A stretch of DNA of 64,000 bases from Burkholderia sp. WSM2230 (GCF_000472445.1 NZ_AXAJ01000001.1:372643-436642); one strand, 5' to 3'; numbered from the stretch's first letter, positions 8,576-18,719 are shown. Numbers and translations are program-made. The notes: a model not told the origin generated them from the sequence alone.

Positions 8576-8972
8576 CCATTTCTCCACGCAGATGATTGGT
8601 TTACTTGTTGCGGAAAGGAGAATAGCTCACGCGTCAATCGGTAAGAACTGGAAAAAAAAGAGTGTCGCCAAAAACCTACATTCGCCGCTAAGCCTTGTAT
8701 TTAAAGCGGATTGAGGATTGTTTCCTTTTTTGCAATATTGATTCGTTGCATTCGCATTATTGTTGTTTTGTTGACTGTAAACGTTTCAGCTTACGCGAAC
8801 TTGGCATTTATTTGTAATTGAACTGTAATGTAGTCGTCTAATGCAGGAGCCTTCAGCTGGCCGATATCTGAACGGCGCGATGACGATTGGCCGAAAAGCG
8901 GACTAGACAGGCATCGGCGATTGTGATCCATGCGCACCAAGAAGGTGCGGCGCTGTGCCGCGCGAGGCCGCG
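8576..8972. other. AT-rich intergenic region upstream of the porin
   Basis: About 400 bases between porin start and the end of the BrkB gene. Roughly 8640-8830 is strikingly AT-rich for this genome. It presumably holds the porin promoter and regulator or H-NS binding sites. I see no convincing -35/-10 pair and no gene. Confidence 0.5.
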
Positions 8973-10304
8973 CTATTTCGGCGCGGCGTCGTGCTCGCGG
9001 GTATGCCGGGCGAGGCTGGCCGCCGCGAGGCCCGCAGCCGCCGCGAGCGCGACGGATTTCCATGGGTGCTCGCGCACGTAACGGTCGGCCGCCACCGCTT
9101 TGCGGCTTGCGCCCAGCAGCGTGACCGCAGCGAGATGGGTCGCCTGGGTTTCCGCCGCGATCATCGAGCGTCCAACTTTGGCCGCCGTCGCCGCTACGGA
9201 TGCTTTTTTGCGTGCCGGTGTTCGCCGCAGCGCGAAGACGGGTAACACACCGCCGCGCTCTCTGGAAAACGCGGCGCCCATGCCGGAAGCTTGCGCGTCG
9301 TCGTCCGCCTGGACCCCTCTTTCGTCCGAATGCAATGCCACATTCGCCGGAACGGTAGACGCCGCCAGCACCGACGCAAGCTTCGCGCGGCTTCCGGGCG
9401 GCGAATCCGCCTGCATGCCCCAACCGCCGCGAGGATCGTTGAGCCGCCCGCGCGCCGCCGAAAATTCCGCGCCGAGCAACAGCACCGCGGCGGAGAAGTA
9501 CAGCCACATCAGCAGCACCGCGAGCGAGCCCGCCGCGCCGAACGAACTCGCCATGCCGGCGTGTGCGAGATACAGCGCAAACAGTTTTTTGCCTGCCGAA
9601 AACAGCACGGCCGCGACCACCCCGCCGACCAGCGCATCGCGCCACCGCACCCTTGCGTCGGGCAGAAACTTGAGCAGCCCGGCAAATGCAAACGCGAGCA
9701 CCAGCAAGCCGACGCCGAGCTGCAGCAGATTGCCGATCACCACATAAGGTGAGTCGCCCCACAGCCACTTGCCGATAAAGGTGATCACCGTATCGAGCAC
9801 AAGCGAAACGATCAGCAGAAATGCGACGCCGAGCACGAGCCCGAACGAAATCAGCCGCACGCGCACGAGCGCGATGACGCTCGAGGTGCGCGGACCGGTG
9901 TACGGCCACACGACGTTGAGCGCGCTGTTGAGCGACGAGAAAGTGGCCGACGCGCCTATCGCCAGCATCGCGAACGAGATGATGGCCGCGACGCCGCCCG
10001 CGCTGCCGCTGTGATGCGCGTTCTCGACGATCGTCTGCACGCCTGCCGCGGCCTGGTCGCCGAGCAGTCCGTGGATGTGGTCGAACAGTTCGCCGCGCGC
10101 GGCCTCGGCGCCGAAGAACCAGCCGGCCACCGCGATCACCATGACGAGTGTCGGCGCGAGAGAAAAGGCAGCGTAGAACGCGATGCTGGCCGCCATCGCC
10201 GTGCAACGGTCTTCGGAAAACTGCTTGAGTGCTCCGATCGCCCAGTTCGCCTGCGTGCGCGCCACGTGCTGAAGGTTTTCGGCGGAAAGCGTGTCCATGT
10301 CCAT
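8973..10304 (-). CDS. YihY/BrkB-family inner-membrane protein with an ElaB/DUF883-like C-terminal tail
   Basis: 443 residues from the ATG at 10304; the next ATG two codons on is equally possible, and the ribosome site is weak. Residues 25-290 are the YihY/BrkB domain with six likely membrane helices and motifs SIAFYAAFSLAPTLVMVI, FLPDARVRWRDALVGG and GSLAVLLMWLYFSAAVLLLG. The once-used name RNase BN is wrong for this family. After an unusually long linker, the last 46 residues (VAADRYVREHPWKSVALAAA, then a glycine-containing hydrophobic helix and charged end) look like the membrane anchor of ElaB/YqjD/DUF883 proteins. That would be a fusion; function unknown. Confidence 0.85.
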   Translation of the reverse strand: MDMDTLSAENLQHVARTQANWAIGALKQFSEDRCTAMAASIAFYAAFSLAPTLVMVIAVAGWFFGAEAARGELFDHIHGLLGDQAAAGVQTIVENAHHSGSAGGVAAIISFAMLAIGASATFSSLNSALNVVWPYTGPRTSSVIALVRVRLISFGLVLGVAFLLIVSLVLDTVITFIGKWLWGDSPYVVIGNLLQLGVGLLVLAFAFAGLLKFLPDARVRWRDALVGGVVAAVLFSAGKKLFALYLAHAGMASSFGAAGSLAVLLMWLYFSAAVLLLGAEFSAARGRLNDPRGGWGMQADSPPGSRAKLASVLAASTVPANVALHSDERGVQADDDAQASGMGAAFSRERGGVLPVFALRRTPARKKASVAATAAKVGRSMIAAETQATHLAAVTLLGASRKAVAADRYVREHPWKSVALAAAAGLAAASLARHTREHDAAPK

Positions 10305-10498
10305 GGTCGAAGTCTCGATGAGTATGGGCGCCGGTCGGCGTGCGCGAGCCGCTCGGCCGGCCACACGCAGCCTTCGTATTGCTGTCGTTCGCAAACCCTG
10401 TGCCTGTGACTATAGCAAGCGTGCCGCATGCCCGCCCGTGCGCCGACGCTTGTGTGCCGCTAGAATGCGATGGCCTTCCTCATCGTCTTATAACAGCC

Positions 10499-11038
10499 AT
10501 GCATTCGCACGAAGCCTTGAAGCAGTTGGACGTGATTCCCGCCGAACAACTCGCCGCGTCTTTGCCGGCGCATGTGCTCGCGCAATTGCCGCAACAGGGC
10601 GTCACGGTGTTTTCCGTCGCCGACGACGCGTCGGACACCGCCGCCTTCAGCGCGCGCTATGGCTTCGGTCTCGAGGACTGCGCGAACACAATCGTGGTGC
10701 GCTACAGGAAGGACGGTGCCGAGCACTACGCGGCGCTCGTTTCGCTCGGTTCGTTGCGGCTCGACATCAACGGTGCGGTAAAGGCGGCGCTTGGCGCACA
10801 GCGGCTGTCGTTCGCGAAGCGTGAGCTCGCGGTCGAATTGAGCGCAATGGAGTTTGGTGGCATTACGGCTTTCGGCTTGCCGGATGACTGGCGCATTCTT
10901 GTCGACGCGGCGGTGATGGAGCGCGCGCAGATCGTTATGGGTGCCGGCATTCGTGCGGCCAAGCTGCTGCTTGCGCCGGATGTGTTGCGTCAGTGGCCGC
11001 GTTGCGAAGTCGCGCAGATGACGCTCGCGGTGGAATGA
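10499..11038 (+). CDS. YbaK/ProX-like aminoacyl-tRNA deacylase domain protein
   Basis: 179 residues from the ATG at 10499; an upstream extension to 10340 runs into the divergent gene's leader and has no family likeness. The sequence has the YbaK/EbsC alpha-beta core, with VRYRKDGAEHYAALVSLGS, KRELAVELSAMEFGGITAFG and IVMGAGIRAAKLLLAP, the last resembling the substrate-pocket GxxxxK-like strand of the family. Relatives hydrolyse mischarged prolyl- or cysteinyl-tRNA, mostly free-standing in the cytosol. This variant is divergent and its tRNA target cannot be told. It is transcribed away from the BrkB-like gene. Confidence 0.78.
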   Translation: MHSHEALKQLDVIPAEQLAASLPAHVLAQLPQQGVTVFSVADDASDTAAFSARYGFGLEDCANTIVVRYRKDGAEHYAALVSLGSLRLDINGAVKAALGAQRLSFAKRELAVELSAMEFGGITAFGLPDDWRILVDAAVMERAQIVMGAGIRAAKLLLAPDVLRQWPRCEVAQMTLAVE

Positions 11039-11084
11039 CGAGCGCAATGCGCGTCCGCGGCTGAGGATGTGTGAGTCAAAGACA

Positions 11085-11112
11085 CCACGCGGCCCGCGCA
11101 GCGGCCGCGTGG
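11085..11112. terminator. Terminator-like hairpin between convergent genes
   Basis: Perfect 10-bp stem CCACGCGGCC/GGCCGCGTGG with an 8-base loop, placed between the stop codons of two convergent genes. There is no good T-run on either strand, so intrinsic termination is doubtful. Confidence 0.4.
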
Positions 11113-11124
11113 CTTACGCAACGA

Positions 11125-11715
11125 TCAGATAATGAGGCGCGAAACCTTCGTGCCTTCCAGCGACACCCCGGCCATCAGCCCGCCGTTGGTCAGAACGAAT
11201 GCTTCGACTGGGCTCGTTGCCGTGGACGTATCGATCGCGCCGTTTGCGCCGACCTTGAGCAGGGCGACGGTCGCGTCCGCGCCCGCTGCCCAGCCCTGGC
11301 TATTAAGGAATTTGTCGAGTGCTTCCTGCGTCATGAACAGGAAGATAAGCGCCTTCGACTGTGCGCCGATCTGCAAGCCGAACGAGCCTGCCACGGTGCT
11401 GTAGTAGCCGGTCGTGCGACCGCCCACGCGCAGCGCGCCTTCGCCGTACTGGCCGCCTACCCAGAAGCCCGCCGCAATCACTGACGGGAACACCAGCACG
11501 CCGCGCGCTTTGGCCACGAGTTCGCGCGAGCCGCCGACATTCGCGTACAGACGTGAAAGCGTAGAGTCGATCCCCGCGTTGATCGTATCGCGCTTGCTGG
11601 CGTTGGCTGACGCCGACGCGTTCGAAGACGGGGACGTGGTGGTGCAACCGGCGAGGCCCAGACCTGCGGTTGCGAAAGCCGCGCCGGCCGTCGTGATGAA
11701 TTGTCGTCTGCGCAT
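11125..11715 (-). CDS. SYLF/YSC84-domain lipoprotein (BPSL1445 type)
   Basis: 196 residues. The N-terminus is a twin-arginine-like signal (RRRQFITTAGAAFATAG) ending in the lipobox LAGC, so export by Tat or Sec and lipid anchoring is expected. After a serine/alanine/asparagine linker, residues 45-196 form the SYLF/YSC84 domain (AKARGVLVFPSVIAAGFWVG, GSFGLQIGAQSKALIFLFMT, NGGLMAGVSLEGTKVSRL). SYLF domains bind phosphoinositides in eukaryotes; the bacterial lipoproteins are envelope proteins of unknown role, and the Burkholderia pseudomallei relative is known as an antigen. Single gene. Confidence 0.93.
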   Translation of the reverse strand: MRRRQFITTAGAAFATAGLGLAGCTTTSPSSNASASANASKRDTINAGIDSTLSRLYANVGGSRELVAKARGVLVFPSVIAAGFWVGGQYGEGALRVGGRTTGYYSTVAGSFGLQIGAQSKALIFLFMTQEALDKFLNSQGWAAGADATVALLKVGANGAIDTSTATSPVEAFVLTNGGLMAGVSLEGTKVSRLII

Positions 11716-11917
11716 GATGATTGTCCTTTTACGTTATCGAGGCGGTTTTTCTTTATCGATTAAAGGTAATGCTGTGACGCCGGCCAATATGACCGGTGTC
11801 AATGATAAAGCAGCATGTGCCGTGCCTGCTCCCATGCCGCCCGCGCAGAGAGCGGCATGAATGCGTGGGCGAGGGAACCCTCGCGGGCGAGCCGCGCGAA
11901 TTCCTCGCTGTGCTTGC

Positions 11918-13306
11918 TTACATTGATGGACGAATGTTCTGGTTATGACGGAACAGGTTCTGCGGATCGTAGCGGCTCTTCACCGCGACGAGCCGTTCGT
12001 AGTTCGGGCCGTAAGCATCGGCGACGCGGCCGCCTTCTTCCTGCGTCATGAAGTTCACGTAGACGCTGCCGAGCGAAAAGGGCGCTGCCGCGCCGAAAAA
12101 TGCGCGAGCCCAGGCGATGCAGCGGTCGTCGTCGGCGGGATCGTCCCAGCGTCCGTGCACGTTCATCGCGTAGTGCGTATCGCGGCTCGAATAGGCGGTT
12201 GCATTCACAGGCACGCGCTGTGTTTGGCCGCCGATCTGCCCGAAGAAAATCTCGCACTGCGGAGAAGGCAGGTTTTCAATCGACTGAAGCAGCGCGTCGA
12301 TCAGGCCATCGTCGATGTCGGCGAGGTTGTGCGACTTCCAGTAATTGCGCGATCCCGGCGCGAGCAGCGGGTCGAACGCCTGTTGCCACATCACGTAGGG
12401 CATTTCGCCGAGATGTTCGCCGACCGGCGTGCCGAACGTCTTCACTTGCGCCACCATCGAAGGACCGTTCGCGCTCGGCCCGGTATAGCAGCTCGCGAAG
12501 ATGATCACCGGCTGGCCGTGCACGTCGGCGGGCAAAAACGGCAGCGGCGGCGCGAGCCGCAGAACCGCCCACACGCTCAGATCGTCCGGCATCTGAGCGG
12601 CCGCCGCCCGGTATTTGACGAGTGCGTCCCTTGCCTGAGCGAACGGAAAAACCACGAGCCCGCCATATACCATCGGCCCCACCGGATGCAGCGCGAATTC
12701 GAACGACGTCACCACGCCGAAGTTGCCGCCGCCGCCGCGAATCGCCCAGAACAGATCTTCATTCGCTTCGGCGCTGGCGCGAAGCAGTTCGCCTTCGGCG
12801 GTGACGACGTCCGCGGAAATCAGATTGTCTACCGTCATGCCGTATTTGCGGCTGAGCCAGCCGAAGCCGCCGCCCAGCGTCAGGCCCGCGACGCCGGTGG
12901 TCGAATTGATGCCGAGCGGCGTGGCGAGCCCGAAGGCTTGCGCTTCATGATCGAAGTCGGCCAGCGTCGCGCCGGGCTCGACGTACGCGCGTCTCGCCAC
13001 GGGGTCGATCCGCACCGATTTCATCCGCGAAAAGTCCATCACGAGGCCGTCTTCGCACAATGCGCTGCCGGCAATGTTATGACCGCCGCCGCGCAGCGCG
13101 AGCGGCAGATTGTTAGCGCGCGCAAAGGCGACGCCGCGACGCACGTCGGCGACACCGGCGCAGCGCAGAATCATCGCCGGACGGCAGTCGATCATTGCAT
13201 TCCAGATGCTGCGTGCTTCGTTGAAGCCCGCATCTTCGGGAAGCACGAGCTGTCCACGTATGGCGGTTTTGAGTTCGTCGATGGCGCTGCTCGACACTTG
13301 AGCCAT
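11918..13306 (-). CDS. FAD-binding oxidoreductase, berberine-bridge-enzyme-like (PCMH type)
   Basis: 462 residues, standard for the family. The FAD-binding PCMH domain (about 35-210) carries ALRGGGHNIAG, whose histidine normally holds FAD covalently, and the loop TGVAGLTLGGGFGWLSRKYG. The second cysteinyl FAD link seen in some relatives is absent, so mono-covalent FAD is expected. The C-terminal BBE segment YDPQNLFRHNQNI is intact. Such enzymes oxidise sugars, alcohols or secondary metabolites with oxygen. No neighbour indicates the substrate, and no signal peptide is seen. Confidence 0.92.
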   Translation of the reverse strand: MAQVSSSAIDELKTAIRGQLVLPEDAGFNEARSIWNAMIDCRPAMILRCAGVADVRRGVAFARANNLPLALRGGGHNIAGSALCEDGLVMDFSRMKSVRIDPVARRAYVEPGATLADFDHEAQAFGLATPLGINSTTGVAGLTLGGGFGWLSRKYGMTVDNLISADVVTAEGELLRASAEANEDLFWAIRGGGGNFGVVTSFEFALHPVGPMVYGGLVVFPFAQARDALVKYRAAAAQMPDDLSVWAVLRLAPPLPFLPADVHGQPVIIFASCYTGPSANGPSMVAQVKTFGTPVGEHLGEMPYVMWQQAFDPLLAPGSRNYWKSHNLADIDDGLIDALLQSIENLPSPQCEIFFGQIGGQTQRVPVNATAYSSRDTHYAMNVHGRWDDPADDDRCIAWARAFFGAAAPFSLGSVYVNFMTQEEGGRVADAYGPNYERLVAVKSRYDPQNLFRHNQNIRPSM

Positions 13307-13644
13307 GGCTTGTCTCCAAGGGTGTTATGAGGGCGCTGTTCGAGCGCCGTTGACTGACCGAAGCAGACCGGAAGGAAATTGACAGACTGATTCAGCGTCC
13401 AGTAAACGAAGCGGCTCGATGGAGTCAAACACACGTAAACCCGCGTGCGCCTCGCTGTTTCCTGCGGACCTTGCGCGGCGGGCTTTTGCGGGCGTGAGCC
13501 GCGCCGTTCGCGGCGTTGGCGGGGCGAATGGTGCATGTGCTTGCGGAAAAGTTCGTGTGCGAAAGTGTTGGCTAGTCGCCAATGCGGGCGTTTCGCCGCG
13601 ACAGGTATGACAAAAGCTGTCCGACTGCACGCTGCATGTTTGCT
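13307..13644. other. Intergenic region between oxidoreductase and pdeM
   Basis: No supported gene. Short open frames on both strands lack ribosome sites and family likeness. A small hairpin (GGCGCT/AGCGCC, 13332-13348) lies in the oxidoreductase leader. Confidence 0.4.
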
Positions 13645-14307
13645 CTAGTTCGGCACTTCGATGACCTTGTCGTGGGCCACGACGAAAACTCTTTCGCCAC
13701 TTGCGCGGCCGTCGTCGCGCGCGCCGCCGGTAAAGCTACCGAATGCCGGCAGCACGCCACATTGCGCACCGAAACGAAAACACGGCACGCGTACAGAGTC
13801 GTTGCGCGTCGCTATTCGATAGACCGGATGCAGATGTCCGGCGAGTGCGTAGACACCCTGGACCGTCTGCGGGTGGTGACACAGCGCCCACGGTCCAATG
13901 CGCAATGGCTCCTGCACATAGTCGACGTTGAGGGTGCCGGGCAAAGCGCCAGCATGCCGGTCATGATTGCCCTCGACGAGCACGATCCGCAAACGCTCGT
14001 AGCGGGCGCGCCAGATGTGCAACGCGTTCAGCGTTTCATCGGCGTGCGCCTCGCGTGCATGCAGCAGATCGCCGAGAAAGACGAGCGTGTCCGGTTCGAA
14101 CGTGGCCATCAGTATGTCCAGACGCATCAGATTGTCGGCAGTGGAACCGACAGGCACCGGCACGCCGCGTGCGCGGAATACCGCGTCCTTGCCGAAATGC
14201 GCATCCGCGACGAAAAGGCAGCGCAGCGTGGGATCGAAAGCCGCGCGCAAGCTCGACAGCACAAGAGGATGACCTGCGATTTCAACTGCCAATGAAGCGG
14301 GCTTCAT
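13645..14307 (-). CDS. pdeM: Ligase-associated DNA damage response metallophosphoesterase PdeM
   Basis: 220 residues of the calcineurin-like phosphoesterase fold. Metal-binding motifs are in order: [10 protein letters not shown] (D35, H37), [26 protein letters not shown], and a late AGHLHPVY histidine motif. PdeM is a phosphodiesterase found with an ATP-dependent DNA ligase, a nuclease and an Lhr-like helicase in a predicted repair set. Here it overlaps the end of the helicase gene by 4 bases (ATGA), showing translational coupling. The ligase and nuclease genes are not next to it. Confidence 0.93.
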   Translation of the reverse strand: MKPASLAVEIAGHPLVLSSLRAAFDPTLRCLFVADAHFGKDAVFRARGVPVPVGSTADNLMRLDILMATFEPDTLVFLGDLLHAREAHADETLNALHIWRARYERLRIVLVEGNHDRHAGALPGTLNVDYVQEPLRIGPWALCHHPQTVQGVYALAGHLHPVYRIATRNDSVRVPCFRFGAQCGVLPAFGSFTGGARDDGRASGERVFVVAHDKVIEVPN

Positions 14308-16979
14308 GCGGGGGCCGCCTTTTCGAGTTCCGCGAGCATCCGCTCGACGCGATCGGCGAGCTTTTCCGTGCTGACTTTCTCGCGCAGGCGTCCGACGATG
14401 AGCGGAAACGCAAACGGCGTCGGCTTTTTCGGGTGCGTGAGAACAAGGCGGCTCGCGTTCATCCGTTCGAGCGCGGTACGAATGCGTTTGGCGTCCAGTT
14501 CCTGCAGCAGTACTTCCGCATCTGCCTGATCGAGTAACAGATTGCCGCTGTCGTGATTGCGGAATATCTCGTAGAAAAGGCCACTAGAAGCCTGCAATTG
14601 CCGCGCGCTTTTCTGCTGGCCTGGGTGTCCCTGAAACACGAGTCCCGATACGCGCGCAATTTCCCGGAAGCGGCGCCTTGACAGCTCTGACGAATTGAGG
14701 CTCGCAAGTATGTCGTGATCCAGTTCTTCCACGCGGAGTAAGCCGCTCTCCAGTTCCGCAGCCCAGTCAAATGGTTGCGCAGACAACAGCTCGAAACCAT
14801 AGTCATTCATTGAAATGGAGAAAGTACCTGGCTTCTCCCGCGCGATTCTCCATGCAAGCAATGCGCCGAGACCGATATGCGCGGTGCGCCCCGCGAACGG
14901 ATAACAGAAGAAGTGATGCCCTTCGCGCGATTTGAGTACTTCCGCGACCAGCACGCCGGGCTCGGGCAACGCCGACCATTTCTGCTGCAACTCGAGCAGC
15001 GGCCGGACCGCTCGCATTTCCGGCTCGTCATAAATTCCACCGGCGGCGCGCGCGAGCATGGTCAACGTTGCGTCCGCCAGTTCTGACGAGAGCGGCATGC
15101 GGCTGCCTGCCCATTGCGGCATCGCGCCGCGTGACGACGTCGCCCGTTTAACCCAGGCAGTCATGTCCTGCACGCGAATCAGTTCGAGCGCGCGTCCGCC
15201 GAATGTAAAGACATCGCCCGGTTTGAGCCGCGAAATAAACGACTCCTCGATTGCACCTATGCGGCCACCCGCCACATACGCGACATTCAGCGTGCCGTTT
15301 GCGACTATCGTGCCGACGTTGTTGCGATGCCGGCGCACCAGGTCTTCGCGCGGCACGCGGTACAGGCCGTCGTGTTCGCGCACCACGCGGTGATAGTCGG
15401 GATACGCGCGCAACGCGGCACCGCCGCCTTCCACAAAGCCCAATGCCCAGTCGAATTCACTTTGCGTCAGATACCGGTAGGCGTAGGCACTGCGAACTTC
15501 GTCGTACAGCTCGCGCGGCTCGAAGCCGCCGCCAATCGCTACGGTCACCAGATGCTGGACCAGAACGTCGAAGGGCTTCTCGGGCGTTTCGCGGCCTTCT
15601 ATCTGGCGCTTTTCGACCGCCTCGCGCGCTGCCGCCGCTTCGACGAGTTCGAGCGCATGCGTCGGCACGATCGTCACGCGTGAAGGCCGGCCGGGCGCGT
15701 GGCCTGAGCGGCCCGCGCGCTGCATCAAACGCGCGACGCCTTTGGGCGAGCCGATCTGGAACACACGTTCAACTGGCAGGAAGTCGACCCCGAGATCCAG
15801 ACTCGATGTGCACACAACGACCTTGAGCAGACCGTTCTTCAGGCCGCGCTCGACCCACTCGCGCACTTCCTGGTCGAGCGAACCGTGATGCAGGGCAATT
15901 GCTCCGGCCCATTCGGGCCGCGCTTCGAGCAGCGCCTGATACCAGACTTCGCATTGCGAGCGCGTGTTGGTGAATACGAGCGATGTTTGCGCCTCGCCGA
16001 TTGCATCGGCCACTGCCTCGACCTGGCGCATGCCCATGTGACCGCCCCACGGAAAGCGCTCGATGGTTTCGGGAATAACCGTATCGACAATCAATGCTTT
16101 CGGCAGCTTGCCGTGCACGCTGACGCGCGGTGTCCTGACCGGTGCGAGCAGTACATCGGCCGCGAAAGGAAGATTGCCGAGCGTCGCCGACAAACCCCAC
16201 ACCTGCAAGTCGGGCCGCCAATGCGCGAGCCGCGCGAGCGCCAACTGCGTCTGCGTGCCGCGCTTGTTGCCGAGCAATTCGTGCCATTCGTCGACGACAA
16301 CGAGCCTCACATGCGAGAGCACTTCACGTGCGTCCGGCCTTGTGAGGATGAGCGACAGACTTTCGGGCGTGGTGATCAGCGCAGACGGCATGCGCCGGTT
16401 TTGCCGCGCGCGTTCGGCAGTGGAGGTGTCGCCGGTTCGCAAGCCCACGGTCCATGGCACGGCCAGTTCGATGGCCGAGCTTTGCAATGCGCGTGCCGTG
16501 TCGGCCGCGAGCGCGCGCATCGGCGTGACCCAGAGAACGGTGAGCGGTTCTGGCTGCATGGGCGGGACGCGCTTGCGCGTGAGCGCCGATTTTGACGTGA
16601 CCGTGGACGTGCCCGGCGCTCCTCGCGTGAACGCTGCAAGCGCGCCAAACCACACCGCCCACGTCTTGCCCGCGCCCGTAGTGGCATGCAACAAGCCACT
16701 CGCGCCTCTTTCCATTTCGCGCCACACTTCATGCTGAAAAGCGAACGGCTGCCAGCGGCGCGCTTGGAACCACTCGTCAAGCTTTGCAGCGAAAGGGCGG
16801 CGCGCCGCATTTTCGTCGATGGCAAAGGGCAGCGGCTCGAAAGCGGGCTCGCGGGCATCGAGCCGCGCCTGCTGCTCGCGGCTGCGCGGAATGCGTCGCG
16901 GCCGCGGGGCGTGGCGCCGCTGTTGCGCGGCCGACGGCAACGCAACGTCCCGTTCATCAGGGTCAAGCGGTTCGTTCAT
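14304..16979 (-). CDS. Ligase-associated DNA damage response DEXH-box helicase (Lhr-like)
   Basis: 891 residues. Superfamily 2 motifs are present: Walker [14 protein letters not shown], motif [19 protein letters not shown], motif [31 protein letters not shown], and motif [16 protein letters not shown]. The C-terminal region carries the Lhr-type winged-helix and beta-barrel parts. Relatives are 3'-5' DNA helicases of the Lhr core type implicated in repair. The start at 16979 gives full length. It forms a coupled two-gene unit with pdeM. Nothing upstream on this strand belongs to it, since the next gene is divergent. Confidence 0.94.
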   Translation of the reverse strand: MNEPLDPDERDVALPSAAQQRRHAPRPRRIPRSREQQARLDAREPAFEPLPFAIDENAARRPFAAKLDEWFQARRWQPFAFQHEVWREMERGASGLLHATTGAGKTWAVWFGALAAFTRGAPGTSTVTSKSALTRKRVPPMQPEPLTVLWVTPMRALAADTARALQSSAIELAVPWTVGLRTGDTSTAERARQNRRMPSALITTPESLSLILTRPDAREVLSHVRLVVVDEWHELLGNKRGTQTQLALARLAHWRPDLQVWGLSATLGNLPFAADVLLAPVRTPRVSVHGKLPKALIVDTVIPETIERFPWGGHMGMRQVEAVADAIGEAQTSLVFTNTRSQCEVWYQALLEARPEWAGAIALHHGSLDQEVREWVERGLKNGLLKVVVCTSSLDLGVDFLPVERVFQIGSPKGVARLMQRAGRSGHAPGRPSRVTIVPTHALELVEAAAAREAVEKRQIEGRETPEKPFDVLVQHLVTVAIGGGFEPRELYDEVRSAYAYRYLTQSEFDWALGFVEGGGAALRAYPDYHRVVREHDGLYRVPREDLVRRHRNNVGTIVANGTLNVAYVAGGRIGAIEESFISRLKPGDVFTFGGRALELIRVQDMTAWVKRATSSRGAMPQWAGSRMPLSSELADATLTMLARAAGGIYDEPEMRAVRPLLELQQKWSALPEPGVLVAEVLKSREGHHFFCYPFAGRTAHIGLGALLAWRIAREKPGTFSISMNDYGFELLSAQPFDWAAELESGLLRVEELDHDILASLNSSELSRRRFREIARVSGLVFQGHPGQQKSARQLQASSGLFYEIFRNHDSGNLLLDQADAEVLLQELDAKRIRTALERMNASRLVLTHPKKPTPFAFPLIVGRLREKVSTEKLADRVERMLAELEKAAPA

Positions 16980-17191
16980 TGAAAGCGCTCGTTAGCATCG
17001 GGTTCGCGGACGGCAATTCTTCAGTACATCTTCTACATGGACTGCACTCCCGAAGCGTGGGTTCACCAGAATTGCACTGACACACCGCAGTAGGCCGTGT
17101 TCAAATGCCGAGCTTTGGGCGCGCCTTGGCCTGATGCCATCGGCTATCGCCTCGGCGCATAACCCGCGGTTCGATTCATAACGGAGTTTAC

Positions 17192-18046
17192 GTGGATAAC
17201 AAATTCGCAGCGTTGCCTCGAGTGCCCTTGCAAATCGCGACCGCGCAGGCGCAGCCGGTTTGCGGGGATACGGCGGCGAACATCGCGAAGACGGTCGAAT
17301 TGACCGCTCTTGCCGCTGAGCGCGGCGCAAAACTGGTGGTTTTTCCCGAGAAATTCCTGAGCGGCTATGAACCCGGCCTGATTGCCGGCGACCCGGCGAG
17401 ATACGCGTTCGAGCCTTTAGATGCCCGCCTCGATCCGCTTCGCGAGACGTGCCGCCGGCACGCCATTGCGGCAGTCGTCGGCGCGGCCACGCGCGGCGCG
17501 CAGGGCCTGCATATTTCGTCGCTCGTAGTTGACTGCCGCGGCGAGGACGCGGCGCCGTATCACAAGCAATACCTATATAGAAGCGAAGCGCAGATCTACC
17601 GGCCAGGCACGCAAGACTGCATGCTCGAACTGAACGGATGGCGGCTCGCGCTCGGCGTGTGCTACGACTCGGGCTTTCCCGAGCACGCACGCACTGCCGC
17701 AATGAACGGTGCGCACGCTTATCTGGTGAGCGGGCTCTTCAGCGTCAAGTCCGGCTATCACCAGTCGCGCATCTGGTTCCCCGCACGCGCGTTCGACAAT
17801 ACGCTGTATGTGTTGCTGTCGAATCACGTCGGGACGACCGGCGGCTGGGACACATGTGGCGCGAGCGCGATCTGGAGTCCGTATGGCGACGTGATCGCGC
17901 AAGCCAGCCGCGAACGCGAGGAAGTGATCACCGCGTCGCTCGACCCCGCGGCGCTCGCCGATGTCCGCGAACGGGAAACGGCGCTCGCAGATTTCGTCGC
18001 GCGTGGCGAGGCCGCGGCTGGCGTTTCCGTGCAGCGGCTCGATTGA
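17192..18046 (+). CDS. Carbon-nitrogen hydrolase (nitrilase superfamily)
   Basis: 284 residues from a GTG at 17192, with GGAG seven bases upstream. The Glu-Lys-Cys triad is visible: E53 in VFPEKFLSGYE, K125 in YHKQYLYRSE, and C157 in LGVCYDSGFPEHART. Enzymes of this superfamily hydrolyse amides, nitriles or N-carbamyl groups to release ammonia; the best match in layout is the amidase/omega-amidase-like branch. The following FKBP gene has its own leader, so this is probably a single gene. Substrate unknown. Confidence 0.9.
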   Translation: MDNKFAALPRVPLQIATAQAQPVCGDTAANIAKTVELTALAAERGAKLVVFPEKFLSGYEPGLIAGDPARYAFEPLDARLDPLRETCRRHAIAAVVGAATRGAQGLHISSLVVDCRGEDAAPYHKQYLYRSEAQIYRPGTQDCMLELNGWRLALGVCYDSGFPEHARTAAMNGAHAYLVSGLFSVKSGYHQSRIWFPARAFDNTLYVLLSNHVGTTGGWDTCGASAIWSPYGDVIAQASREREEVITASLDPAALADVRERETALADFVARGEAAAGVSVQRLD

Positions 18047-18103
18047 CGGCCCGCGACGAGCGGTGCGCTAGAATGAGCTGTCCTACCCATCTGGAGACTC
18101 GTT

Positions 18104-18505
18104 TTGAAATCTATCGTTGCTCTGCTGGCCGCTACTGTACTTTCCTCGACGGCAATGGCTGCCGCTTCCTCTACGGAGAAGCTGCCTTCGGGCGTGGTGG
18201 TCGAGCATCTAGTGCAAGGCACCGGCGCACAGCCGGCGGCCACGGATGTCGTCAAGGTCAACTATCGCGGCACGCTTGCGAACGGCACTGAATTCGACGC
18301 GTCCGCGAAACACGGCGGCCCGGCAACGTTTCCGCTTAACCGCGTGATTCCGTGCTGGACCCAGGGCGTGCAGACCATGAAAGTGGGCGGCAAGGCCAAA
18401 CTGACCTGCCCGGCCGCCACCGCTTACGGCAGCCGCGCCGTGGGCACGATTCCGCCGAACAGCGACTTGACGTTCGAAGTCGAGCTGGTCGACATCGTCA
18501 AATAA
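18104..18505 (+). CDS. Exported FKBP-type peptidyl-prolyl isomerase
   Basis: 133 residues starting at a TTG (18104) with GGAG eight bases upstream. A signal peptide (MKSIVALLAATVLSSTAMAA) precedes a minimal FKBP domain at about 30-133, with VVKVNYRGTLANGTEFDAS, the GVQTMKVGGKAKLTCPAATA strand and GTIPPNSDLTFEVELVDI. The Tyr, Phe, Asp and Trp of the active pocket are kept (for example W in PCWTQGV). It should assist folding of envelope proteins in the periplasm. Its own terminator follows at once. Confidence 0.94.
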   Translation: MKSIVALLAATVLSSTAMAAASSTEKLPSGVVVEHLVQGTGAQPAATDVVKVNYRGTLANGTEFDASAKHGGPATFPLNRVIPCWTQGVQTMKVGGKAKLTCPAATAYGSRAVGTIPPNSDLTFEVELVDIVK

Positions 18506-18530
18506 GGCGCCCCGACATGCACTGAAAGCA

Positions 18531-18564
18531 ACCCCGCTACGATGTAACGCAGCGGGGTTTTTTT
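18531..18564 (+). terminator. Terminator of the FKBP gene
   Basis: Stem ACCCCGCT/AGCGGGGT with a 12-base loop, followed by seven T residues, 25 bases after the stop codon. Confidence 0.88.
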
Positions 18565-18719
18565 ATGGACATGGCGCCCTGCGCCAGCCGGATGGAAGAT
18601 GGAATAAAACGGAAGAGCACAGCGTACGGCAATAAACAACGACGTCTTTTTCAACTCGCCGCCCACCCCGCTCGTTTACGAATGTTGTTGTCATTCATCG
18701 TGCATGAGGAGCGTCTGTC

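Noticed and set aside
7397-8644. 415-residue open frame on the plus strand
   Set aside because: It is the reverse complement of the porin gene, with no ribosome site or family likeness; a shadow frame due to high GC.
18043-18074. TTGACG and TAGAAT as a promoter of the FKBP gene
   Set aside because: The 20-base spacer is too long for a normal sigma-70 promoter.
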